From positions 1-36,158 of IMG/VR virus record IMGVR_UViG_3300035182_000286: DNA of 36,158 bases; one strand, written 5' to 3'. The notes beneath the pieces were generated by a model. That model ran no database searches and was not told where the DNA came from. It saw only the letters and a program-made list of their open reading frames with translations. The DNA comes from a virus. How positions within the stretch are numbered: position 1 is the stretch's first letter; each line of letters starts with the position of its first letter. Made by a program: the position numbers and the translations under genes. Below are positions 31,031 through 36,158 of this stretch, piece after piece.

Positions 31031-31194
31031 GACGCCATCCCCTCATCCACTAGGTGACGCTCAAAGATAACGATGGTCCGAGCCTCGGCCAGGTGTTCTT
31101 CGGCGCGGGCGAATCCTTCGGGGGTGCCAGACATGAAAGCGAACTTAGCCTCTTGAAGCAGGTTCTCGAACTTGATCCGGGCAGCGGCGCTCAT
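31027..31194 (-). CDS. Small helical protein upstream of primase (55 aa)
   Basis: A 55-codon frame coupled at both ends by ATGA overlaps (start 31194, stop 31027). It is predicted helical (RIKFENLLQEAKFAFM, then FARAEEHLAEARTIVIFERHL) with acidic patches. No family is recognised. The exact fit between coupled neighbours argues that it is real; it may be a replication accessory or regulatory peptide. Confidence 0.65.
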   Translation of the reverse strand: MSAAARIKFENLLQEAKFAFMSGTPEGFARAEEHLAEARTIVIFERHLVDEGMAS

Positions 31195-31397
31195 GACAGA
31201 GCCCCCAGCAGCAGCAGCACGAAGAACACGACGAAGCAGAAGCCGATGAATACCATCTCGGCGCGGGTGGGCTTAGACAGCACGTTGCACTCGGGGCAGG
31301 GCAGTTTCTCGATGCTGGGTGTGAAGCCGCCATACCAAGGGCCCTCGTACCAGCCGCGCCCCTTGCACCTGGGGCACCAGGGATCGAGGCCGCTCAT
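31191..31397 (-). CDS. Zinc-ribbon plus membrane-anchor protein (68 aa)
   Basis: A 68-residue protein with CPRCKGRGWYEGP and CPEC, a DnaJ-like CxxCxGxG/CxxC zinc site, followed by a C-terminal membrane segment (VFIGFCFVVFFVLLLLGAL). The start at ATG 31397 overlaps the previous stop by ATGA; a longer frame upstream is inside that gene. Domain order is that of a small tail-anchored zinc protein. Function unknown. Confidence 0.65.
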   Translation of the reverse strand: MSGLDPWCPRCKGRGWYEGPWYGGFTPSIEKLPCPECNVLSKPTRAEMVFIGFCFVVFFVLLLLGALS

Positions 31398-31504
31398 CGA
31401 AACAAGCTCAGGAAAGCGTCCCAGACCAGGGCGGCCGCCATAAGGCAGCATATGATCATTGGGGCGTCTTGCAGGGCGAAGGGTTCTGGTTTACTCTTGG
31501 TCAT
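31394..31504 (-). CDS. Small membrane protein (36 aa)
   Basis: A 36-residue frame from ATG 31504 (behind ACGGAGTGAGC, a good ribosome-binding site) to a TGA overlapping the next ATG. It has one hydrophobic stretch (APMIICCLMAAALVWDAFLSLF) likely to span the membrane. It is the first gene after the terminator hairpin at 31535-31562. Function unknown. Confidence 0.6.
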   Translation of the reverse strand: MTKSKPEPFALQDAPMIICCLMAAALVWDAFLSLFR

Positions 31505-31534
31505 GCTCACTCCGTGTTAGCGGGTTGCAGTTCA

Positions 31535-31562
31535 GAAGGCCGGTCGTCGCTGACCGGCCTTC
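31535..31562. terminator. Hairpin between the Cro-like gene and the replication operon
   Basis: GAAGGCCGGTC and GACCGGCCTTC form a perfect 11-base-pair stem with a six-base loop. It lies just downstream of the Cro-like gene stop (31588), like tR1 after cro in lambda. The T-run is weak on the minus side, so termination may be partial or Rho-assisted. The replication operon lies beyond it with no obvious promoter of its own, so read-through would be required. Confidence 0.6.
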
Positions 31563-31587
31563 CCCTTGTTGTGGGTAGAGTCATTCA

Positions 31588-31839
31588 TTATGCCGACCAG
31601 CGTTCGAGTGTCGGTGGGTATTGACCTACGGCCCAAACGTCGGGGCGCATCGTCCAGCATGGGATGAGGTGCCCCATGGCCAGGCTCTCGCGGTGGATGG
31701 CGATGGCCAGATCAGTGCTGCAGTTATGTACTCCGAACTGGTCGAAGTCGTTCAGGGCGCGATACATGCTGGACTGATGGATGTTGCACCGTTCGGCAAG
31801 ATCGGGGACACGAAATCCGGGAGGCAGTTTGATATCCAT
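31588..31839 (-). CDS. Cro/YdaS-family transcriptional regulator (83 aa)
   Basis: An 83-residue DNA-binding protein. Residues about 12-32 are the helix-turn-helix (PDLAERCNIHQSSMYRALN) and the C-terminal MRPDVW is the characteristic end of YdaS/Cro-like phage regulators (usually RPDLW). ATG 31839 is chosen because it starts the conserved domain; the frame is open much further upstream, into the divergent control region, but without domain content. It faces the plus-strand promoter and two inverted repeats and is probably the operator-binding switch protein. Whether it acts as lysogenic repressor or as Cro cannot be told. Confidence 0.75.
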   Translation of the reverse strand: MDIKLPPGFRVPDLAERCNIHQSSMYRALNDFDQFGVHNCSTDLAIAIHRESLAMGHLIPCWTMRPDVWAVGQYPPTLERWSA

Positions 31840-31847
31840 GCACCAAG

Positions 31848-31866
31848 TTTCGCCCAAAACGCGAAA
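31848..31866. promoter_or_regulatory. Operator-like inverted repeat in the regulator leader
   Basis: TTTCGC and GCGAAA are perfect inverted arms with a seven-base spacer, located 9 bases upstream of the Cro-like start. It may be an autoregulatory operator. Not similar to the second palindrome at 31905. Confidence 0.4.
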
Positions 31867-31904
31867 GACGCAAGGGGATTCGTGCCTGCGTGTGGGTTTT
31901 CTCA

Positions 31905-31919
31905 GTATTTGTGAAATAC
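31905..31919. promoter_or_regulatory. Palindrome GTATTTGTGAAATAC, candidate operator
   Basis: A perfect 6+3+6 inverted repeat immediately before the likely -35 box of the plus-strand early promoter. Size and spacing suit a dimeric HTH regulator such as the adjacent Cro-like protein. Binding is inferred. Confidence 0.5.
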
Positions 31920-31922
31920 CCC

Positions 31923-31950
31923 TTGACCTGTTCTCAAAAAGTGCGACCAT
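31923..31950 (+). promoter_or_regulatory. Candidate early plus-strand promoter
   Basis: TTGACC (31923-31928) matches the -35 consensus in five of six positions. GACCAT (31945-31950) is a weak -10 with a 16-base spacer. It lies about 50 bases before the first plus-strand gene (31998) and next to the palindrome at 31905. The weak -10 keeps confidence moderate. Confidence 0.45.
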
Positions 31951-31997
31951 GGATCCAAGCAAGCACCCCACCCACCCTGAGCGACCAGGAGACCCCC

Positions 31998-32222
31998 ATG
32001 ACTTGGACCAAGAGCACCACGACCAAACACACCCACGACGTTGTCTTCGGCCGCAAGGTAGATGGCTGCCCCCGCTGCGAAGAACTGAAAGCTGGCGCAG
32101 CACCGGTGAAGTGGAACATCGACCGCAAGCGGATCAATGACCAGATGCTGGCCCAGGAGATCCGGAACCACAACTGCAGCGCCTCTGGCTGCGGCCCCAT
32201 CTGCACCTTCGGTCAGTGGTAG
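31998..32222 (+). CDS. First early gene: small Cys-containing protein (74 aa)
   Basis: A 74-residue protein starting at ATG 31998 behind CAGGAGACCCCC, a strong ribosome-binding site; codons upstream in this frame belong to the control region. It has CPRCEEL in the middle and HNCSASGCGPIC near the end, a likely zinc site, and a basic segment (KWNIDRKRIN). First gene of the plus-strand operon, the place where phages often put antiterminators or host-takeover proteins. No family recognised. Confidence 0.7.
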   Translation: MTWTKSTTTKHTHDVVFGRKVDGCPRCEELKAGAAPVKWNIDRKRINDQMLAQEIRNHNCSASGCGPICTFGQW

Positions 32223-32226
32223 CCCC

Positions 32227-32337
32227 ATGCGCCGATCCATCCGTTCCTTCGACGCTGAGACTTCCCTCGGCTACTTCGTCCTATTCACGATGGCCGGGCT
32301 CATCGCCTGTGCCATCGCCTTCCCCCACCTCTTCTAA
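32227..32337 (+). CDS. Small single-span membrane protein (36 aa)
   Basis: A 36-codon frame from ATG 32227 to TAA 32337. A basic, polar N-terminus (RRSIRSFDAE) is followed by one membrane segment (YFVLFTMAGLIACAIAFPHLF). It lies four bases after the preceding stop in a tightly packed operon. A real gene is likely; role unknown. Confidence 0.55.
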   Translation: MRRSIRSFDAETSLGYFVLFTMAGLIACAIAFPHLF

Positions 32338-32348
32338 CGGAGCGACCC

Positions 32349-32624
32349 GTGAGAACCACAGAACAGCAAGCCCCCGAAGCCATCGCCCAGTTGATCCCCA
32401 AGCTCACGCAGCTCACCACCGAGCAGCCGACCACCGCCGAGCTCGAGGAGGCCATCCTCGCCTCCAAGGCCATCACCCGCGCCGTCTTTGAGTGGTTGGC
32501 CGCCCGCTACTGCGCCCAGGCCACCGCCCGCAAGGCCTACGAAACCACCTCCGAGCAGTCGGGGCTCAACCACGTCCACCCCACCTTCGCCCCGATGATC
32601 TCCGGCCTCCGGATCGCCCGGTGA
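32349..32624 (+). CDS. Helical protein of unknown function (91 aa)
   Basis: A 91-residue, mostly helical protein starting at GTG 32349 behind CGGAGCGACCC. It contains TTAELEEAILASKAITRAVFEWLAARYCAQ. It directly precedes the recombination genes; no family is recognised. Its stop overlaps a following very short frame. Confidence 0.65.
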   Translation: MRTTEQQAPEAIAQLIPKLTQLTTEQPTTAELEEAILASKAITRAVFEWLAARYCAQATARKAYETTSEQSGLNHVHPTFAPMISGLRIAR

Positions 32625-32689
32625 GGCGCCTACTCCGTCGCTACTACCTCCACTTCAACCCCTACCACTTCAACCCGGAGACCACATGA
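32621..32689 (+). CDS. Possible coupling peptide (22 aa)
   Basis: GTG 32621 overlaps the preceding stop (GTGA) and the 22-codon frame ends in an ATGA overlap with the ATPase start at 32686. The product would be Arg/Tyr-rich. It may serve only to carry ribosomes across the gap; the ATPase also has its own GGAG, so the peptide is uncertain. Confidence 0.3.
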   Translation: MRRLLRRYYLHFNPYHFNPETT

Positions 32690-33858
32690 ACGCCACCTTC
32701 CACCGCGCCACCCGACACCAGGTGCCTCTCAAGATCGGCATCACGGGTCCCAGCGGATCCGGCAAAACCACCGCGGCCCTTGAGTTGGTCCAGGGCCTTA
32801 CGGAGGGCCCCATCGCCTTCCTCGACACTGAGAACGGCAGCGCCAGCCTCTACTCGCACCTCGCCACCTTCGATGTGATGGATATGGTGCCCCCCTATCA
32901 GGTGAAGAAGTTCACCGATGCCATCCAGGCGGCCGTAGACGGCGGCTACAAGGCCCTGATCATCGACAGCGGATCCGCTGAATGGTCGGAACTTCTGGCC
33001 GAAAAGGAGGCCATGGACAGCCGGGGTGGTAACAGCTTCGCCAACTGGGGAAGCATCACCAAGAAGCATGAGGACTTCCTCAAGGCCATTCGTAACGCCC
33101 CCATCCACCTGATCGTCTGCCTCCGCGCCAAACAGGAGCACGTCCAGGACAAGGACGCCGCGGGCCGCACGACCGTCCGCAAGGTCGGCATGGCCGCCGT
33201 GCAACGCGAGGGCATGGAATACGAACTCACTACGGTCTTCGACATCGCCATGGACCACAATGCCAAGGCATCCAAGGACCGCACGGGCCTTTTCGAGGGC
33301 CGCCTGGAGCCCGTCACAAAAAAGACCGGTCGCGAGATTGCGGCGTGGCTGTCCGGTGGTGGCGTCCTGGCCCCGGTGGAAGCGCCCGCCCCAGTCTTCG
33401 AGGCGCCGCACCCTACCCCCACGGCCCCCGCTGCCAGTGCTACCCATGCCGAAAGTGGTGCAGAGAAGCCTGAGCCGAAGTCCGTAGGCGAGGCCATCCT
33501 CCAGATGCCGGCGCCGGAACCCACTGCCGTCAGCCAGGCCGCCAACGACTTCGTGGAGGGTATCGATCCCACCCCGGCCTTCATCACCCAGGGCCAGTGG
33601 GAGGAGGTCGCTGAGTGGACCAAGAAGGCTCCAGACCTGCCCCGCCAGCTCAAGGCCTACAGCATCACCAAGGGCTGGCTGAAGCCCAATGCGCAGGGCC
33701 TGAACACTCTCCTGGCCTCTTGCTGGGTGCAGCTCTCCAACCAGATCCAGAACCGTTCCGAGGCGTTCATCGCTCACCTCAACTCCCACTTCCCCACCCA
33801 GTCCGCACCTGCTGCCGAACCCACCACCACCAAGGGCCGCAAGCCCAAAGCCGCATAG
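32686..33858 (+). CDS. Sak4/AAA_24-type ATPase (phage recombination)
   Basis: A 390-residue RecA-fold ATPase of the AAA_24 phage nucleotide-binding family. Walker A GPSGSGKT is at 21-28 and Walker B ALIIDS with Asp94. Sak4-like proteins of this type assist single-strand annealing and homologous recombination with a phage SSB. The conserved domain ends near residue 230. The C-terminal ~160 residues are an Ala/Pro-rich linker followed by a helical module that is an extension beyond the usual core. The neighbours (SSB-like protein, YqaJ nuclease) strongly support a recombination role. ATG start behind CGGAGACCAC. Confidence 0.8.
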   Translation: MNATFHRATRHQVPLKIGITGPSGSGKTTAALELVQGLTEGPIAFLDTENGSASLYSHLATFDVMDMVPPYQVKKFTDAIQAAVDGGYKALIIDSGSAEWSELLAEKEAMDSRGGNSFANWGSITKKHEDFLKAIRNAPIHLIVCLRAKQEHVQDKDAAGRTTVRKVGMAAVQREGMEYELTTVFDIAMDHNAKASKDRTGLFEGRLEPVTKKTGREIAAWLSGGGVLAPVEAPAPVFEAPHPTPTAPAASATHAESGAEKPEPKSVGEAILQMPAPEPTAVSQAANDFVEGIDPTPAFITQGQWEEVAEWTKKAPDLPRQLKAYSITKGWLKPNAQGLNTLLASCWVQLSNQIQNRSEAFIAHLNSHFPTQSAPAAEPTTTKGRKPKAA

Positions 33859-33870
33859 GAGCACCACACC

Positions 33871-34305
33871 ATGTCCTTCCTCGATCTCAGCAACACCAGC
33901 AGCACCGACAACGCCCCGCGGCTCACTGCGGGCACCCACCGCGTCAACCTGACCAAGCTGGCCTACGTCGCCTCCAAGGACAAGGCCCTGGCCGTGTTCA
34001 CCTCCACAGAGGGAGCCGAGTACCTGGAATGGCTCGGAACCTCCTCCGATGGCGCCAAGAAGCGTATGAAGGCGTTCCTGATCCTCCTGACGCAGTTAGC
34101 CGGCGTGTCCCATGACCTGAACTTCGCGTCCATGGACGACTTCGATGCGCTCGGCCTCCAGATCGTGGATAAGTGCCCCGCGCTCCAGATCAACCTGGTG
34201 GACGATACCTACGAAGGCAAGACCCGCCAGATCCTGAGCGGCTACTTCTCCGACGCCATCACCGAAGCCCCCGTGGACTTCGACCCCACCGCGGATGGTT
34301 TCTGA
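33871..34305 (+). CDS. Single-stranded DNA-binding protein-like (144 aa)
   Basis: A 144-residue protein with an acidic C-terminal tip (PVDFDPTADGF) like that used by SSB proteins to recruit partners. The body (TAGTHRVNLTKLAYVASKDKALAVFTSTEGAEYLEWLG...) has OB-fold-like strands as in phage SSB-type proteins found between ATPase and exonuclease genes. It probably coats single strands for the Sak4-like ATPase and YqaJ nuclease. A GGAG lies before the ATG. The family assignment is from context and the acidic tip. Confidence 0.65.
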   Translation: MSFLDLSNTSSTDNAPRLTAGTHRVNLTKLAYVASKDKALAVFTSTEGAEYLEWLGTSSDGAKKRMKAFLILLTQLAGVSHDLNFASMDDFDALGLQIVDKCPALQINLVDDTYEGKTRQILSGYFSDAITEAPVDFDPTADGF

Positions 34306-34997
34306 TGACCGGACTCCTCGAGATCTCCCACACCTACGCCCTGCCCAACGGAGCGAAGGTCTACGAAATTCCCCAGCACAATGATGACGGCACGGCGAAC
34401 ATCGAGTGGCTGTGCCTGCGCGCTGGGAAGGTTACCGGCTCCAGGCTGAAGGACGCCATGGATCGCACCGCCAAGGGCGCCTCCAGTTCCAAGCGCACCG
34501 GTTACCTCTGGCAGCTCGTCCAGGAGACGCTCACCGGGCGTCCGGCCCCCGCGGAGTTCGTGAACGACGCCATGCGCTGGGGCTCCGAGTGCGAGGCGTT
34601 CGCCCGGGCCCAGTACGAGCAGGACCGCGGCCCCATGCAGACCGTAGGAGTCATCATCCACCCTACCATCGAGCGCGTGGCCTACAGCCCCGACGGACTG
34701 GTAGGCGAGGACGGTCTGATCGAGATCAAGTGTCCCACCAGCCAGACCATGCTCCAGTGGTTGCTGGCCGGCGTGATTCCCGAGCAGCACCTTCCCCAAC
34801 TCAACATGGCGCTCTGCGTCACGGGTCGGGAGTGGATCGACTTCATGTCCTACGACCCCCGGCTTCCCGAAGGGTTCGACCGCATGATCATCCGGCACCA
34901 CCGGGACGAAGCGGCCATCACCAACGTGGAGCGCGAGGCCCTGGCGTTCCTGGCCGAGGTGGACCAGACCATCACCGCCCTTCGGGACCGGTTCTGA
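34305..34997 (+). CDS. YqaJ-type (lambda-exo-like) recombination exonuclease
   Basis: A 230-residue nuclease of the YqaJ family. GKVTGSRLKDAM (about 41-52) is the family's N-terminal motif, MRWGSECEAFAR (90-101) contains an acidic active-site helix and SPDGLVGEDGLIEIKCP gives the D-E-K catalytic set (Asp130, Glu140, Lys142). It degrades one strand from double-strand ends to make substrates for annealing. The start at ATG 34305 shares its A with the SSB-like stop (TGATG); upstream codons in this frame belong to the SSB gene. Confidence 0.9.
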   Translation: MTGLLEISHTYALPNGAKVYEIPQHNDDGTANIEWLCLRAGKVTGSRLKDAMDRTAKGASSSKRTGYLWQLVQETLTGRPAPAEFVNDAMRWGSECEAFARAQYEQDRGPMQTVGVIIHPTIERVAYSPDGLVGEDGLIEIKCPTSQTMLQWLLAGVIPEQHLPQLNMALCVTGREWIDFMSYDPRLPEGFDRMIIRHHRDEAAITNVEREALAFLAEVDQTITALRDRF

Positions 34998-34998
34998 G

Positions 34999-35349
34999 AT
35001 GCCCCTCGTCTACGTCAGTTCCCCCTATACGGCTGCCACCCCCAAAAAGGTAGCGGCCAACACCAAGAAGGCTGTGGCCATGGGGCAGCACGTCCGTGCC
35101 ATGGGCGGTATCCCCATCGTTCCCCATGTTGCCGTCCTGGACTTCGGCGTGGCTCCCTCCGAGTGCTGGGACCAGGCCATGCGGGAATGCCTTGCCCTGA
35201 TGGCCGTGTGCGATGTGGTTCTCATGTGTGAGGGCTGGGAAGCCTCCCATGGGTGCTGTGAAGAGCAGGCCATTGCCGAGAACTCATCCATGCACGTCTG
35301 CTACTCCGTGGCAGACCTGATGGGATTCCTTGAAAGGGCCGCAGCATGA
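34999..35349 (+). CDS. Deoxyribosyltransferase-like protein (DUF4406/DUF7768 type)
   Basis: A 116-residue protein with YVSSPYT at the start, an Asn and helix (NTKKAVAMGQHV), GGIPIVPH in the middle and CDVVLMCEGWEASHGCCEEQAIAE near the end. This is the pattern of the nucleoside 2-deoxyribosyltransferase-like DUF4406/DUF7768 group found in many phages, thought to act on nucleotides. The Glu in the last motif is the likely catalytic or binding acid. Its N-terminus is partly repeated in the short gene at 2100-2276. Substrate unknown. Confidence 0.75.
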   Translation: MPLVYVSSPYTAATPKKVAANTKKAVAMGQHVRAMGGIPIVPHVAVLDFGVAPSECWDQAMRECLALMAVCDVVLMCEGWEASHGCCEEQAIAENSSMHVCYSVADLMGFLERAAA

Positions 35350-35720
35350 CCCCGGCCGCTGCATTAGCCGCCCACATAGCTACCAACCCAGGCCGACCGG
35401 CCCTGAGTCTCCCCATGGACGAATACCGCCCCCTGATGCTGGCCTACGAGCGGTGGCTACTGGTCAAGGGGAATCTAGAATCCGCCGTGACGGTGGCCGG
35501 GATCATCGTCCCTCCAGCCATAGATCAGCGCGGTTTGGCCTGCACCCCCCGCGCCGACTACGAGTGGCGAGACATCCCCAAGCGCAAGGCCCGGCCCAAC
35601 AAGCCGGCATGGAGTGGAGCCACCAGGGAATACAACCGGCAGAAGCAAGCAGAACGTAGGGCAAAGATCCGCCAGGCAGTGCTCGATGTTCAGGCTGAAC
35701 GTGATGGGAGGGCGACATGA
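35346..35720 (+). CDS. Basic protein of unknown function (124 aa)
   Basis: A 124-residue protein with ATGA overlaps at both ends. The N-terminal half is helical (YRPLMLAYERWLLVKGNLESAV) and the C-terminus is strongly basic and helical (REYNRQKQAERRAKIRQAVLDVQAERDGR), which would suit nucleic-acid binding. No family is recognised. Confidence 0.6.
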   Translation: MTPAAALAAHIATNPGRPALSLPMDEYRPLMLAYERWLLVKGNLESAVTVAGIIVPPAIDQRGLACTPRADYEWRDIPKRKARPNKPAWSGATREYNRQKQAERRAKIRQAVLDVQAERDGRAT

Positions 35721-35947
35721 CTCACCCAATGCCAGAGAATGCCCCCACCATGATCCGCGACCAGGCCGAGCTCACCGATCTCCGATTCATCGTCCAGCAG
35801 ATGGTCTACAGCCACGACCGCTACGTTCAGAGGACCAGCAACTTCAACGAGTGTCTCTGCAGCCTGTGCCGTCGCTCTCGCCCCTGGGTGATCCCTCAGC
35901 TGGTCAGGTTCTGCGACTCCATCAATGAGCATGAGGAAGTGCTATGA
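35717..35947 (+). CDS. Small Cys-rich protein of unknown function (76 aa)
   Basis: A 76-residue protein with CLCSLCRRSRPW, a compact CxCxxC group that might bind zinc together with His or Cys elsewhere (FCDSINEHEE). ATGA overlaps with both neighbours place it firmly in the operon, directly before the tyrosine recombinase. Function unknown. Confidence 0.65.
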   Translation: MTHPMPENAPTMIRDQAELTDLRFIVQQMVYSHDRYVQRTSNFNECLCSLCRRSRPWVIPQLVRFCDSINEHEEVL

Positions 35948-36158
35948 GTCTCTTTTCCGAAAGCGAAGAGAACCTTGAGATGGTGCCAGCGCTGACTCTC
36001 GACCGGGTTCCCATGCTGAACCCTGACTCGCTGATGCCCCAGGTCGTGGAGGCCTATCTCGCCTCACAGATCCCGAACCCAAAGACGGCCCGCGGGTATC
36101 GGCGCCACATCCTGGCCGCCGTAGACATGATGGCAATCGAGCGGCTGTCAGACCTTCA
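35944..36158 (+). CDS. Tyrosine recombinase, N-terminal part (cut by window end)
   Basis: The frame starts at ATG 35944 (ATGA overlap) and runs 71 codons plus two bases to the window end. After a ~30-residue polar lead it has VVEAYLASQIPNPKTARGYRRHILAAV, the first helices of the SAM-like core-binding domain of XerC/D-type recombinases (compare the NTLNAYRRDL region of XerD). The last two bases (CA) plus the first base of the window (C) make a codon, and the frame then runs directly into the catalytic domain at 1-679. The second half of the core-binding domain is not present on either side, so about 40-50 codons are probably missing at the join. Confidence 0.8.
   Translation, partial: MSLFSESEENLEMVPALTLDRVPMLNPDSLMPQVVEAYLASQIPNPKTARGYRRHILAAVDMMAIERLSDL

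Noticed and set aside
32662-33939. Open frame (425 aa) on the minus strand opposite the Sak4-like ATPase
   Set aside because: The plus strand holds a clear P-loop ATPase in a coupled operon; the antisense product has only low-complexity Gly/Leu/Val content.
1-36158. Integrated prophage with host flanks
   Set aside because: No bacterial housekeeping genes were seen, attP is internal with phage genes on both sides, and the ends join within one phage operon.

Overview
The window is almost entirely one temperate tailed-phage genome of the P22 morphogenetic type (short-tailed podovirus), and it is probably close to a complete genome. The evidence is a portal, scaffold, coat, gp4-like, gp10-like, ejection-protein and tailspike series in P22 order, an excisionase/integrase pair next to a phage attachment site, and no recognisable bacterial genes. 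The host cannot be named from the sequence. GC content is high (37 of 60 bases in a sample of the portal gene), which suggests a GC-rich bacterium. The attachment core copies the 3' part of a tRNA-Thr(CGU) gene with an encoded CCA.

Layout. On the minus strand, read from right to left, there is a small Cro/YdaS-type regulator (31839-31588), a hairpin terminator, small coupled genes, primase-polymerase, RepA/DnaB-like helicase, a GTTCC/GGAAC repeat cluster (possible origin), RusA-like resolvase, a small HTH protein in the position of a late regulator, and a hairpin region. These are followed by lysis genes (DUF5675 protein, holin candidate, spanin candidate), terminase small and large subunits, portal, scaffold, coat, tail-completion proteins, ejection proteins, tailspike and three small tail-end genes (to 5135). 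On the plus strand, starting at a promoter/operator region near 31900, small genes lead into a recombination set (Sak4/AAA_24-like ATPase, SSB-like protein, YqaJ exonuclease), a deoxyribosyltransferase-like protein and a tyrosine recombinase cut by the window end.

The plus-strand operon appears to continue at position 1. The last codons of the window and the first codons are in the same reading frame of one tyrosine recombinase. Positions 1-4884 then carry the rest of that recombinase, a minimal RNA ligase, an orphan DNA methyltransferase, a run of small Cys-rich genes that share a repeated ribosome-binding leader, an excisionase and a second complete integrase. Next come the attP core and a bidirectional terminator that separates this operon from the end of the late operon.

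How it works together. The arrangement resembles a lambdoid genome with one leftward and one rightward operon from a central control region: recombination and integration functions on one strand, replication, lysis and virion functions on the other. Most genes are coupled by ATGA or GTGA overlaps. No CI/S24-type repressor was recognised. Only the small Cro-like protein and two inverted repeats stand between the divergent operons.
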